NCBI RefSeq assembly: GCF_029076445.1
Contig: NZ_JARESG010000017.1
Coordinates: forward strand, 34,761-98,760
Source of the DNA: Pseudarthrobacter naphthalenicus
GTDB lineage: Bacteria; Actinomycetota; Actinomycetes; Actinomycetales; Micrococcaceae
Direction of reading: 5' to 3'
Length of the DNA stretch: 64,000 nt
Both the position numbers and the translations under genes were made by a program. Within the stretch, counting starts at the first letter, position 1, and each line of letters opens with the position of its first letter. Under the pieces are notes generated by a model, which ran no database searches, was not told the origin of the DNA, and was given only the letters and a program-made list of their open reading frames with translations. Below, in pieces: positions 26,657 through 35,339 of the stretch.

Positions 26657-27055
26657 ATGTCAGCTATATCCGCATCACAGGATTCCCGTCCCCCGTTCGT
26701 TTCCGTCGCGCAGCTGACGTCGGCCCGGCGGAAGGAATCCCTGCCGCCGCTCCGTCTTACCCGCAGGGGCAAGATTGTCCTCATTGGCATCCCGCTGGTG
26801 CTCCTGGCGGCGCTCCTTCTTTCCCTGGCCGGGTTTCTCACCTCGCCGGCGAAGGCCTCGGATTCCGTATCCGATCTCTCCGTCACGCCCACCATGACCG
26901 TGACGGTCCAGCCGGGGCAGTCCCTCTGGGCTATTGCCGGCACCACTGCACCCCAACGTGATGCCCGCGACGTCATTGCGGACATCGTTCAGCTGAACAA
27001 CCTCACCGGTGGCGGTGTAGTGCCCGGCCAGCAGCTCTTTGTCCCCACCCGTTAG
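26657..27055 (+). CDS. SOS-induced LysM cell-division suppressor (Rv2719c/DivS/YneA-like)
   Basis: A 132-aa membrane-anchored LysM protein: basic N-terminus, one membrane helix at about residues 39-61, then a LysM domain (residues 82-130: VTVQPGQSLWAIAG, IVQLNN, VVPGQQLFVP). ATG 26657 is chosen over 26600 because AGGAGGG lies 8 nt before it. Divergent from lexA with a LexA box between, the same arrangement as Rv2719c in mycobacteria and divS in corynebacteria, whose products halt septation after DNA damage. Sequence similarity in these proteins is low, so the role is inferred mainly from context and domain layout. Confidence 0.8.
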   Translation: MSAISASQDSRPPFVSVAQLTSARRKESLPPLRLTRRGKIVLIGIPLVLLAALLLSLAGFLTSPAKASDSVSDLSVTPTMTVTVQPGQSLWAIAGTTAPQRDARDVIADIVQLNNLTGGGVVPGQQLFVPTR

Positions 27056-27155
27056 CAGCCGGCTTGTTCCGGCCCCGCGCGCCGCAACCGGGGGCGGCAT
27101 ACCGGGTTCCAGGCCGCCGGCAGCCGTCACATTTTTCGGCCGCCTGCTTCGGAAC

Positions 27156-27161
27156 TAAACT
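27156..27161 (+). promoter_or_regulatory. -10 box (TAAACT) of a leaderless hisC transcript
   Basis: TAAACT ends 6 nt before the hisC GTG and begins the his operon. Confidence 0.5.
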
Positions 27162-27167
27162 GTTCAG

Positions 27168-28286
27168 GTGAATGACCAGCTAGAGCGCCTGAACCGACTT
27201 CCCCTCCGGACCAACCTTCGTGGCCTTGCGCCGTACGGTGCGCCGCAGTTGGATGTCCCCATCCTGCTGAACGTTAATGAGAACACTCATGGCGTTCCGG
27301 CGGATGTCCAGGCCGCCATCGCCGCAGCGGTAACGGAGGCCGCAGCCGGTCTCAACCGCTATCCGGACCGTGAGTTCACCGAACTCCGGGAGGCGCTGGC
27401 CGAATACCTCGGCCACGGACTCGACGCCGCCAACATCTGGGCAGCCAATGGCTCCAACGAGGTTCTCCAGCAGATCCTGCAGGCATTCGGCGGACCCGGC
27501 CGGAAGGCTCTCGGCTTCCCGCCCACGTATTCGATGTACCCACTGCTGGCAAGCGGCACCGACACCGAATACATCGTCGGCCAGCGCGCAGAGGGGTACG
27601 GCCTGAGCGCCGAATCGGCGGCGGCCCAGGTCAAGGACCTCCAGCCGAACATCGTCTTCCTGTGTTCGCCCAACAACCCCACCGGCACGGGCCTCGGCCT
27701 GGATGTGGTGGAGGCCGTCTACGCGGCCGGCGAGGCCAGCCAGACCATCGTGATCGTCGACGAGGCGTACCACGAGTTTGCCCATGACGGAACGCCCAGC
27801 GCGCTTACCCTGCTGCCGGGCAGGGAACGCCTGATTGTCTCGCGCACCATGAGCAAGGCATTCGCCCTCGCCGGGGCACGCCTGGGCTACATGGCTGCCG
27901 CGCCCGAGGTGACGGACGCCCTGCGCCTGGTCCGGTTGCCGTACCACCTCTCCGCCATTACCCAGGCGACGGCGCTGGCCGCGCTCCAGCACCGGACAGC
28001 CTTAATGGCAGACGTCCGGGACATCAAGGAGCAGCGGGACCGCATTGTCACCGAGCTGACCCGGATGGGACTCAAGCCGGCGGCCTCGGATTCCAACTAT
28101 GTCTTCTTCGGCGGCTTGGAAAGCCCGCACCAGGTCTGGCAGCAATTGCTGGACGAGGGCGTGCTGATCCGGGACGTCGGGATCCCCGGCCACCTGCGGG
28201 TCACGGCGGGAACTGAGAGGGAAACCACAGCCTTCCTCACCTCCCTGGAAGCCATCCTGGCCACCCAGGCGAAGCTCCCCGCCTAG
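27168..28286 (+). CDS. hisC: Histidinol-phosphate aminotransferase HisC
   Basis: PLP-dependent fold-type I aminotransferase of histidine synthesis. The 372-aa protein shows NENTHGVP, ANGSNEVLQQI, PNNPTGTGL, IVDEAYHEF and the PLP-lysine motif SRTMSKAFALAGARLGY. It is first in the run hisC-hisB-hisH-small ORF-hisA. GTG is preferred as the start because a -10 box fits it exactly. hisD and other his genes are not in the window. Confidence 0.96.
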   Translation: MNDQLERLNRLPLRTNLRGLAPYGAPQLDVPILLNVNENTHGVPADVQAAIAAAVTEAAAGLNRYPDREFTELREALAEYLGHGLDAANIWAANGSNEVLQQILQAFGGPGRKALGFPPTYSMYPLLASGTDTEYIVGQRAEGYGLSAESAAAQVKDLQPNIVFLCSPNNPTGTGLGLDVVEAVYAAGEASQTIVIVDEAYHEFAHDGTPSALTLLPGRERLIVSRTMSKAFALAGARLGYMAAAPEVTDALRLVRLPYHLSAITQATALAALQHRTALMADVRDIKEQRDRIVTELTRMGLKPAASDSNYVFFGGLESPHQVWQQLLDEGVLIRDVGIPGHLRVTAGTERETTAFLTSLEAILATQAKLPA

Positions 28287-28346
28287 ACTTGAAGTACCGG
28301 CGCCTCAGCGCGCCCCACCACTCCTGCGCTAAAGGACCAGATAATC

Positions 28347-28973
28347 ATGAGTTCCACCGGATCGAACGCTGCCGAAACCCGGACCGCACGCATGGAGCGT
28401 GCCACCAGTGAATCGTCAGTGCTCGTGGAGATCAACCTTGACGGCACCGGCGTATCGGACATCGACACGTCAGTTCCGTTCTACGACCACATGCTGACGG
28501 CGCTGTGCAAGCACTCGCTCATCGACATGACAGTCAAGGCGACCGGTGACACCCACATTGATGTCCACCACACGGTGGAGGACGTCGCCATCACCTTCGG
28601 TGAGGTTTTGCGCACGGCGCTGGGCAACAAAGCCGGCATCCGCAGGTTCGGCGAGGCCACCGTGCCCCTTGACGAAGCCCTCGCGAACGCCGTTGTGGAT
28701 GTCTCCGGCCGCCCGTATCTGGTTCACGGCGGTGAACCCGCCGGGCAGGAATACCACCTCATCGGCGGCCACTTCACCGGCTCGCTGACCCGTCACGTCT
28801 TTGAGGCCATCACGCTGCACGCGGGCATCTGCCTGCACATGAACGTCATCGCCGGCCGCGACCCGCACCACATTGTCGAAGCACAGTTCAAGGCGTTCGC
28901 CCGTGCCCTGCGTGCCGCCATCGAACCCGATCCGCGGGTTGAGGGGATTCCGTCCACCAAGGGTGCCCTGTGA
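28347..28973 (+). CDS. hisB: Imidazoleglycerol-phosphate dehydratase HisB
   Basis: Manganese-dependent dehydratase of histidine synthesis, 208 aa, the monofunctional actinobacterial form without a phosphatase domain. Metal-binding His motifs are [23 protein letters not shown] and the later [17 protein letters not shown]. The stop overlaps the hisH GTG (GTGA), so the two are translationally coupled. Confidence 0.97.
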   Translation: MSSTGSNAAETRTARMERATSESSVLVEINLDGTGVSDIDTSVPFYDHMLTALCKHSLIDMTVKATGDTHIDVHHTVEDVAITFGEVLRTALGNKAGIRRFGEATVPLDEALANAVVDVSGRPYLVHGGEPAGQEYHLIGGHFTGSLTRHVFEAITLHAGICLHMNVIAGRDPHHIVEAQFKAFARALRAAIEPDPRVEGIPSTKGAL

Positions 28974-29701
28974 CCGGCCAGATTCTTCGTGACGGCGCGG
29001 TCATCGATCCCGCCACACTGAAGAAGCCAGTATCGGCCGAGGGCAAACCCACCGTCACCGTTCTTGACTATGGTTCAGGCAATGTCCGCTCGGCCGTGCG
29101 TGCCCTCGAACGCGCCGGTGCGGAGGTCATCCTGAGCTCCAAGCCCGAGGATGTTCTGAACGCGGACGGCCTGGTGGTACCCGGCGTCGGGGCCTTCGAA
29201 ACTGTGATGCGCGAGCTCAAAGCCGTGGACGGCATCCGGCTGATCGGCCGTCGCGTTGCCGGCGGACGTCCGGTCCTGGCTATCTGTGTGGGCCTGCAGG
29301 TGATGTTCGAAGCCGGTGTTGAGCACGGGACCGAAGCCGAGGGCATGGGGGAATGGCCGGGCAAGGTGGAGCTCCTTCCCGCTGAGGTGGTGCCGCACAT
29401 GGGCTGGAACACCGTGCAGGTGCCTGAAGGCTCAAAGCTTTTCGCGGGCGTTGAAAACGAACGGTTCTACTTCGTCCACTCCTACGGTGTCCAGGACTGG
29501 AACTTTGATGTGATCCAGCCGCGGATGACGGCACCGCTGGTGACCTGGTCCGAGCACGGTGCCCGGTTCATCGCCGCGGTGGAAAACGGGCCGCTTTGCG
29601 CCACGCAGTTCCACCCGGAAAAGTCCGGTGACGCCGGCGGGCGGCTGCTCCGCAACTGGGTGGACAGCCTCCGTAAGAACACCCCAACGGATCCCGCCTA
29701 G
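28970..29701 (+). CDS. hisH: Imidazole glycerol phosphate synthase subunit HisH
   Basis: Class I glutamine amidotransferase subunit that feeds ammonia to HisF. The nucleophile is in AICVGLQVM and the His-Glu pair in [20 protein letters not shown] forms the oxyanion region. The protein has about 26 residues before the family core ([10 protein letters not shown]), longer than most HisH; a later start is hard to place since no other good start codon precedes the core. It overlaps hisB by 4 bp. 243 aa. Confidence 0.96.
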   Translation: MTGQILRDGAVIDPATLKKPVSAEGKPTVTVLDYGSGNVRSAVRALERAGAEVILSSKPEDVLNADGLVVPGVGAFETVMRELKAVDGIRLIGRRVAGGRPVLAICVGLQVMFEAGVEHGTEAEGMGEWPGKVELLPAEVVPHMGWNTVQVPEGSKLFAGVENERFYFVHSYGVQDWNFDVIQPRMTAPLVTWSEHGARFIAAVENGPLCATQFHPEKSGDAGGRLLRNWVDSLRKNTPTDPA

Positions 29702-29860
29702 ATGTGGTCGATTGTTCTGATGGGCCTGGCCGGCCTCCTGGTGGGTGGTGCCTTGTCCTTCCGGCAGCAGCGCAAACCCCTGTGGACCCAGATCAGTTTC
29801 TACGTCCTGGCCGGGATGGCGTTGTTGGCCGCCTACCTGCTGACGCTTCCCGGCACTTAG
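29702..29860 (+). CDS. Small two-helix membrane protein in the his operon
   Basis: A 52-aa frame, MWSIVLMGLAGLLVGGALSF then a short basic loop RQQRKPLWTQ and a second hydrophobic stretch ending LLTLPGT. The ATG directly follows the hisH stop, so translation would be coupled, and the next gene, hisA, begins 76 nt later. Two membrane helices with a cytosolic-type basic loop are plausible. No function can be assigned; it is real mainly on the strength of coupling and codon pattern. Confidence 0.65.
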   Translation: MWSIVLMGLAGLLVGGALSFRQQRKPLWTQISFYVLAGMALLAAYLLTLPGT

Positions 29861-29936
29861 GCGCCTGCCGCCGCACCGGAATCCGGCACCCGCTGCATTC
29901 CGCTCCACCCGCAACGCAATCTGAAGAGGACCCGAG

Positions 29937-30683
29937 ATGACCACCGCAACCGACCTGCCGGTTCTTGAACTGCTGCCCGCCGTCGACGTCGTTAACGGCC
30001 AGGCCGTGCGGCTGGTTCAGGGGGAGGCCGGCAGCGAGACCAGCTACGGCACACCCCTGGAAGCGGCCCTCAACTGGCAGCAGCAGGGCGCCGAGTGGGT
30101 GCACCTGGTTGACCTTGACGCTGCCTTCGGCCGCGGCTCCAACGCCGAACTGCTTCGCGAAGTCGTCGGGCGGCTGGACATCAAGGTGGAACTGTCCGGC
30201 GGCCTCCGGGATGACGAGTCCCTCGAGGCGGCCCTTGATCTCGGCGTGGCCCGGGTCAACCTTGGGACCGCGGCACTGGAGAACCCGGACTGGACGCGCA
30301 AGGCCATCGAGCGCTTTGGCGACAAGATCGCCGTCGGCCTCGATGTCCGTGGAACAACGCTCGCGGGCCGGGGCTGGACCAAGGAGGGCGGCGACCTCTG
30401 GGAGGTCCTGGGCCGCCTGGAAGACGCAGGCTGCTCGCGGTACGTTGTCACCGACGTGACCAAGGACGGCACCCTGCAGGGCCCGAACGTGGAACTGCTC
30501 CGTCAAATGGTGGAGAAAACCGGCAAACCTGTGGTGGCCTCCGGCGGCATCTCCAGCCTCGACGACCTGAAAGTCCTCCGGTCCCTGGTGCCCCTGGGCG
30601 TGGAGGGGGCGATTGTGGGTAAGGCGCTGTACGCCGGTGCGTTTACGCTGCCCGAAGCCCTCGACGTCGCCGGCCGCCGCTAA
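29937..30683 (+). CDS. priA: Phosphoribosyl isomerase HisA/PriA
   Basis: A 248-aa (beta/alpha)8 isomerase acting on ProFAR in histidine synthesis. In actinobacteria the same enzyme usually also serves tryptophan synthesis as TrpF (PriA); nothing in this window tests that. Motifs are [48 protein letters not shown] and [13 protein letters not shown]. An AGAGGACCCGAG stretch before the ATG gives a ribosome-binding site. Confidence 0.95.
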   Translation: MTTATDLPVLELLPAVDVVNGQAVRLVQGEAGSETSYGTPLEAALNWQQQGAEWVHLVDLDAAFGRGSNAELLREVVGRLDIKVELSGGLRDDESLEAALDLGVARVNLGTAALENPDWTRKAIERFGDKIAVGLDVRGTTLAGRGWTKEGGDLWEVLGRLEDAGCSRYVVTDVTKDGTLQGPNVELLRQMVEKTGKPVVASGGISSLDDLKVLRSLVPLGVEGAIVGKALYAGAFTLPEALDVAGRR

Positions 30684-30692
30684 CCGGACCTC

Positions 30693-31589
30693 ATGAACAG
30701 CGCGCAGAACCCAGGACCGGCCGGCGGGGCGCCCGTTCAGCGCCACCTTCCCGGACACATCGCTGCTGCCCTGGCAGGAGCGGGTGGCCCGGCGGACTCG
30801 GCGGGGAGGCCGTGGGAGGGGCGGAGCCTTGCAGGGGACGACGCCAGGATCCACAACTTCGAGGACGACGACGGAACGGCCGACGCCGGATACCTTGCGG
30901 CCGTCGAGGCGCTGCGTGGCGGGACCGGTGACGAAGCGGCCGTGGTGAGCTCCCTTGCCACTGCCCGCGTTTTCATCCCGATCATTGCCCGGCTCGGCGC
31001 CGAAGCAGAGGGCGTGGACGGCCTGACCGCGGATAAGCAGGCAGACATGGCACTGGTCACCCTGATGGCTGCAGACGGCCGCAAAGCCATGCCTGCCTTC
31101 ACGTCCGCCGAGCGCCTGGCTGCGTGGCACCCGGACGCCCGGCCAGTAGCTGTCTACGCGGCCCGTGCCGCGCTGTCAGCTGTGGCAGAAGGGGCCCAAT
31201 TATTGGTGCTTGACCCGGGCTCGGACGTGACCCTCGTCATCCGTCGGCCCGCCGTGTGGGCACTGGCACAGCAGCAGGAATGGGTTCCCTCATACGCCGA
31301 TGCCGCGCTGGCCGCCGAAATGTCGGCCGCGGCGGGAGGGTTCCCCGCCGTCCGCAGCGTCGAGTTGCTCCCGGGCTCCGGAGTTGCTGCCGTGACCGGT
31401 GGTGGACTGCCACTCTCCGGGGGCGGCGCCGGGCCCGAGCTGCAGGTGGTTCTCTACCTTGAGGACGGCCTTGATGCCGCCGCGGTGCAGGAGCTCGTCG
31501 GCGGACTTCAAGCAGCCTGGTCGCGGAATGTATTGTTTGGGGAGCGAGTCGATTCGATGGAAATAAAGTTGCGGCGCGCGGTTCAGTAG
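30693..31589 (+). CDS. SseB-family protein
   Basis: A 298-aa soluble protein resembling the SseB N-terminal domain. Segments VFIPIIARLGAEAEGVDGL, DMALVTLMAADGRKAMPAFTSAERLAAW and AQLLVLDPGSDVTLVI match the two SseB-type halves. It begins 9 nt after hisA, so it probably shares the his transcript, as in related actinobacteria. The molecular role of this family outside enterobacterial type III secretion is unknown. The N-terminal 50 residues are Gly/Ala/Pro-rich. Confidence 0.75.
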   Translation: MNSAQNPGPAGGAPVQRHLPGHIAAALAGAGGPADSAGRPWEGRSLAGDDARIHNFEDDDGTADAGYLAAVEALRGGTGDEAAVVSSLATARVFIPIIARLGAEAEGVDGLTADKQADMALVTLMAADGRKAMPAFTSAERLAAWHPDARPVAVYAARAALSAVAEGAQLLVLDPGSDVTLVIRRPAVWALAQQQEWVPSYADAALAAEMSAAAGGFPAVRSVELLPGSGVAAVTGGGLPLSGGGAGPELQVVLYLEDGLDAAAVQELVGGLQAAWSRNVLFGERVDSMEIKLRRAVQ

Positions 31590-31644
31590 CTGACGGTCAG
31601 CGGGAGACCCCCGGGCTGCCCGTGCCAGACCCAAAGGATTCTCC

Positions 31645-32946
31645 GTGAATTTCGCTCTCTACCGGGAGTTGCTCGCCGTCGAGCCCATCAGGCGGCTCCT
31701 GCTTGTGGGTATGGTGGCCCGCATCCCGCATTCTGCCGCGGGGCTCCTGCTTACCCTGCACATCGTCCTTTCCCTGGAAAAGGGCTACGCCGCCGCCGGT
31801 GCAGCTGCGGCGGTGATGACCATCGGGATCGCTGTTGGGGCGCCATGGCGGGGCCGGCGCGTTGACAGGGTCGGCCTGCGCCGGGCCCTCATCCCGTCAG
31901 TTGTCTCCGAAGCCGTCATCTGGTCCGTGGTCCCGTATGTCAGCTACGAACTGCTGCTGCCGTTGGTGTTCATCGGTGGCCTGCTGACCCTGCCGATCTT
32001 CAGCGTGATCCGCCAGTCCCTGGGCGTTCTCGCGGACGGCACCCAGCGGCGGACTGCTTTTGCCCTGGACTCGATCGCCACCGAGGTGGTGTTCATGATC
32101 GGTCCTGCCGCCGGCGCCGTGGTGGCGACCAGCGGCTTCACCGCCCTGGGTCTGAGCGTCGTAGGAGTGTCCTCGTCCCTGGCGGGCCTGTTCCTGATGT
32201 GGTTCAACCCGCCCACCCGCAGCGCCACCCGGACTCAGGAGGCGGAAGAGGACCAGCGCCATGCTGCGGAGGTGGCGGTGGTGTCCGCGGCGCCGGTCCA
32301 CGTGCAGGAGGCTGCGGCAGACCTTGTCCCGGCCGGCGCGGAAACTGCCCGCGGTGGCCGCAGCCTGCGCAGGAAGGTGGCCCACAATTTTGCCTGGTTT
32401 ACTGCCGCTGTGGCTGCGGTCTTTTCGATAGCGGCGGGAACAGGGATGGTGCTGAGCGGCACCGACGTCGGAATTGTCGCCGCCCTGGAAACCGGCGGCC
32501 GCCAAAACGAAATCGGCATTGTCTTTCTCTTTTGGTGCGCCGCCTCCGTCATCGGCGGGCTGGTCTACGGCGCCATGCACCGGCCGGTGTCACCGACCCT
32601 GCTGCTCCTCGGCATGGCAGCCCTGACCATCCCCATGGGCTTCGCGCGGGATACCTGGACACTGGCTTTCATCTCGGTTCTTCCGGGACTGCTCTGCGCG
32701 CCGGTACTCTCCGCCGCTTCGGAAAAGGTAGCGGACCTGGTGGCCGAGGACCGTCGCGGCGAGGCGATGGGCTGGTACGGCTCCGCGCTGACGGCAGGCG
32801 TGGCGCTGGGGGCGCCGCTCGCCGGTATCTTCATCGACGGGGCAGGCCCGTCCGGCGGCTTTGTGGCGGTGGGGGTGGCCGGCGTTGTGCTCTGCGTGGT
32901 GGGGCTGTTGCTTCAGGCCCTGCGGCGGCGCAGGGTGGCCGCCTGA
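31645..32946 (+). CDS. MFS transporter
   Basis: A 433-aa major facilitator protein with about twelve membrane segments. The loop after helix 2 reads GAPWRGRRVDRVGLRRAL, a variant of the MFS motif A. A long hydrophilic central loop (residues about 195-245) carries many Ala/Glu residues. The GTG start has AAAGGA upstream. It follows the SseB-like gene by 55 nt on the same strand. Substrate not inferable; an exporter is likely from the family. Confidence 0.85.
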   Translation: MNFALYRELLAVEPIRRLLLVGMVARIPHSAAGLLLTLHIVLSLEKGYAAAGAAAAVMTIGIAVGAPWRGRRVDRVGLRRALIPSVVSEAVIWSVVPYVSYELLLPLVFIGGLLTLPIFSVIRQSLGVLADGTQRRTAFALDSIATEVVFMIGPAAGAVVATSGFTALGLSVVGVSSSLAGLFLMWFNPPTRSATRTQEAEEDQRHAAEVAVVSAAPVHVQEAAADLVPAGAETARGGRSLRRKVAHNFAWFTAAVAAVFSIAAGTGMVLSGTDVGIVAALETGGRQNEIGIVFLFWCAASVIGGLVYGAMHRPVSPTLLLLGMAALTIPMGFARDTWTLAFISVLPGLLCAPVLSAASEKVADLVAEDRRGEAMGWYGSALTAGVALGAPLAGIFIDGAGPSGGFVAVGVAGVVLCVVGLLLQALRRRRVAA

Positions 32947-32975
32947 CCTTTTCGATGAGTGCCAGGGAGAACCAA

Positions 32976-33018
32976 CGACGGCGGCGGGCTGACCAGTATG
33001 GTCCGCCCGCCGCCGTCG
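32976..33018. terminator. Bidirectional hairpin terminator between the MFS and DUF1844 genes
   Basis: A perfect 14-bp GC-rich stem (32976-32989 with 33005-33018), with an inner GACC/GGTC pairing, between two convergent genes. No strong T-run follows. Confidence 0.7.
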
Positions 33019-33050
33019 CTATTTACTCGTGAATGAACTGCCGCGTTGGG

Positions 33051-33437
33051 TCAGTTGACCGCGCCGGTGTACTTTTCGCCCGGGCCCTTGCCCGGGGCAT
33101 CGGGAATGGCGGACTCTTCCCTGAAGGCGAGCTGCAGGGACCGGAGGCCATCGCGCAACGGTCCGGCGTGCTGGGAACCGATTTCCGGGGCGGCGGCCGT
33201 TACCAGGCCGGCAAGGGCGGTGATGAGTTTGCGGGCCTCATCCAGGTCCTTCAGTTCCTCCGCGTTGTCCTCGGCGGCGAGGCCGAGCTTGACTGCTGCT
33301 GCGCTCATGAGGTGAACGGCCGCGGTGGTGATGACCTCGATGGCCGGCACCTCGGAGATGTCGCGGATTTGCTGGCTCACGTTCGCCTCGGCGGGTGCGG
33401 CCTCGAAAACGTGTGAATTGCTGTCTGGGGTACTCAT
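33051..33437 (-). CDS. DUF1844 family protein
   Basis: A 128-aa protein starting MSTPDSNSHVFEA. The helical core SEVPAIEVITTAAVHLMSAAAVKLGLAAED followed by ELKDLDEARKLITALAGLVTA is the DUF1844 pattern, a family widely found next to infC in actinobacteria. Its function is unknown. The longer frame to 33644 overlaps the infC leader and is not supported. Confidence 0.85.
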   Translation of the reverse strand: MSTPDSNSHVFEAAPAEANVSQQIRDISEVPAIEVITTAAVHLMSAAAVKLGLAAEDNAEELKDLDEARKLITALAGLVTAAAPEIGSQHAGPLRDGLRSLQLAFREESAIPDAPGKGPGEKYTGAVN

Positions 33438-33530
33438 ACTGGTAAGCTTGTCACAGACCGACTGAATGTCGTTATTTTGCTGTGTTAATGTCCCACCGGC
33501 GCCCCGCTGTGTCGTGAGGGATTTTTTCTG

Positions 33531-33536
33531 TAGAAT
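33531..33536 (+). promoter_or_regulatory. Probable -10 box (TAGAAT) of the infC operon
   Basis: TAGAAT preceded by a T-rich stretch; a start near 33543 would give a leader of about 245 nt before infC. No good -35 is visible. Confidence 0.45.
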
Positions 33537-33542
33537 GGCATG

Positions 33543-33786
33543 CAGTTTGCAAGCGGAGTTCTCTCCCACCCGCGTCAGCCGTTTTCCCGCTGGAAGTTTC
33601 TTCCAGGGAAGCAAGGTTGCCGGGTACCGGTCGGACAGATTCATCGGGCGTTGTGCCCGGGAACCTGCGCACGATTTCCCGTCGGGGGAGCGTGCATCCG
33701 ATCATCGAGGCCTTCGATTGCTCCGGCAATTGGGGGCCTTCTCTATTTGCCGGTGGGTTTACTACATCAATCACAGGAGCTTTAAC
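33543..33786 (+). other. Structured 5' leader of infC-rpmI-rplT
   Basis: No gene is supported here. Hairpins visible by eye are 33590-33606 (6-bp stem), 33645-33659 (5-bp, CGGGC/GCCCG) and 33723-33753 (7-bp, CCGGCAA/TTGCCGG) followed by TGGGTTT. This is where ribosomal-protein autoregulation would be expected. The rest of the gap from 33438 holds only the promoter. Confidence 0.45.
33775..33779 (+). promoter_or_regulatory. Ribosome-binding site that fixes the infC ATT start
   Basis: AGGAG lies 7 nt before ATT at 33787. No ATG, GTG or TTG in this frame is near a comparable site, so it decides the start. Confidence 0.8.
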
Positions 33787-34911
33787 ATTAGCGAGCCAAG
33801 AATCAATGAGCGTATCCGCGTCCCCGAGGTGCGGCTAGTCGGCCCTGCAGGTGAACAGGTAGGAGTCGTCCGTATTGAGGATGCCCTGCGTCTGGCTGCT
33901 GAATCCGACCTTGATCTCGTTGAAGTAGCACCTCAGGCCAAGCCTCCGGTGTGCAAGCTGATGGACTTCGGCAAGTACAAGTACGAGGCCGCAGTCAAGG
34001 CGCGTGAAGCCCGGAAGAACCAGACCAACACGGTTCTGAAGGAAATCCGCTTCCGCCTGAAGATCGATACTCACGACTACGAAACCAAGCGCGGCCATGC
34101 GCTTCGCTTCCTCGGTGCAGGTGACAAGGTCAAGGCCATGATCCAGTTCCGTGGCCGCGAGCAGCAGCGTCCGGAGATGGGCATCCGTCTGCTCCAGCGT
34201 TTCGCCGACGACGTCGCCGAGGTGGGCGTTGTTGAGTCCAGCCCGCGTATTGACGGACGCAACATGGTTATGGTCGTGGGGCCGCTGAAGAACAAGGCGG
34301 AGGCCAAAGCTGAGGCACGCCGCGCATCGCAGCGTGCGGAAGCCAAGGCGCAGAACGAAGCCAAGGCATCGGGCCGCATCGATGTCACCGGTGACGACCA
34401 GGCGCCGCTGACCCAGTCGTTGGCTGATCTTCTGCCGGAAGGGTTCGCCATCACGACGCAGCCCGAGGCGGATGCTCCGGCGGACGCCACTGAGGCGGCA
34501 ACTCCGGAAACGGCAGTTCCGGCCGAGGCTGACGCGACCGAGCCGGCGGCTCCGGAAGCTGAAGCTCCGGCGAAGGAAGCTCCCGTGAAGGAAGCCCCCG
34601 CCAAGGAAGCTCCGGTGAAGGAAGCCGCAGCAAAGGAAGCGCCGAAGCAGGCCGCCCCGAAGGCCGCTGCTCCCAAGCGGGAGTCCGCCAAAGCAGCCCC
34701 GGCTCCGGCCAAGGCTCCCGAGGCCAAGCCTGCGGAAACTGCCAAGCCGGCTGAAGCTGCCAAGGCTGCCGCGCCGGCTCCGGCCGCACCGGCTGCCCCG
34801 AGGCCGCCGGTCCCCATGCCCAAGCCGGTAGCCCGGCCGGCTGCTCCGAAGCCTGCTGCGCGGCCTGCCCCCAAGGCAGCTCCGAAGCCGGCCGGTAAGA
34901 AGACTACCTAG
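33787..34911 (+). CDS. infC: Translation initiation factor IF-3 with a long C-terminal tail, ATT start codon
   Basis: IF-3 binds the 30S subunit and checks start-codon pairing. The protein must begin at ATT 33787 ([14 protein letters not shown] follows), the rare start codon by which IF-3 limits its own synthesis in E. coli. Residues 1-170 are a normal two-domain IF-3 ([47 protein letters not shown]). Residues 171-374 form a low-complexity Ala/Pro/Lys/Glu tail with KEAP-type repeats, doubling the usual 180-aa size. rpmI and rplT follow in the conserved order. Confidence 0.96.
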   Translation: MSEPRINERIRVPEVRLVGPAGEQVGVVRIEDALRLAAESDLDLVEVAPQAKPPVCKLMDFGKYKYEAAVKAREARKNQTNTVLKEIRFRLKIDTHDYETKRGHALRFLGAGDKVKAMIQFRGREQQRPEMGIRLLQRFADDVAEVGVVESSPRIDGRNMVMVVGPLKNKAEAKAEARRASQRAEAKAQNEAKASGRIDVTGDDQAPLTQSLADLLPEGFAITTQPEADAPADATEAATPETAVPAEADATEPAAPEAEAPAKEAPVKEAPAKEAPVKEAAAKEAPKQAAPKAAAPKRESAKAAPAPAKAPEAKPAETAKPAEAAKAAAPAPAAPAAPRPPVPMPKPVARPAAPKPAARPAPKAAPKPAGKKTT

Positions 34912-35026
34912 TTCAAAGCTGCAGGAGGCTTCCTCCGGCAGTACGCAACCAGCACGTCGCCTGCAGGGGTGGCTGCTCGAAAGAACTGCAGACAATGTCT
35001 GCGGACACGTAAGGAGATCGGTTCCC

Positions 35027-35221
35027 ATGCCGAAGATGAAGACCCACAGTGGTGCTAAGAAGCGCTTCAAGCTGACCGGTAGCGGCAAGCTGCGCCGCCA
35101 GCAGGCCAACCGCCGCCACTACCTCGAGCACAAGTCCTCCAGGCTGACCCGTCGCCTCGCCGGCGACAAGATCGTCTTCAAGGGTGACGCAAAGGTCATC
35201 CGGAAGATGCTCGGCATCTAA
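35027..35221 (+). CDS. rpmI: 50S ribosomal protein L35
   Basis: A 64-aa basic protein beginning [20 protein letters not shown], the standard L35 start, and ending [16 protein letters not shown] lies before the ATG. The 115-nt gap after infC contains two small hairpins (GGAGG/CCTCC at about 34922 and GCAGAC/GTCTGC at about 34987-35001). Confidence 0.98.
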   Translation: MPKMKTHSGAKKRFKLTGSGKLRRQQANRRHYLEHKSSRLTRRLAGDKIVFKGDAKVIRKMLGI

Positions 35222-35234
35222 GTTCCAAGTTCTC

Positions 35235-35260
35235 TGACTGTTGCCACCGGGCAGCAGTCA
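35235..35260 (+). other. Hairpin between rpmI and rplT
   Basis: An 11-bp stem (35235-35245 with 35250-35260, one G-U pair) closed by ACCG, with no T-run after it. A possible binding site for L20, which autoregulates this operon in other bacteria. Confidence 0.4.
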
Positions 35261-35339
35261 ACTACCAAAAAGGCTTCTCAGGCCAGCCGGTAACTCCGGC
35301 AGTAGTTGCTTGGGATCAGATTTTCGAAGGAGTACGCAC

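Noticed and set aside
33466..33786. N-terminal extension of infC to 33466
   Set aside because: It crosses the promoter and structured leader and has no IF-3 similarity; the AGGAG-ATT pair fits the family start.
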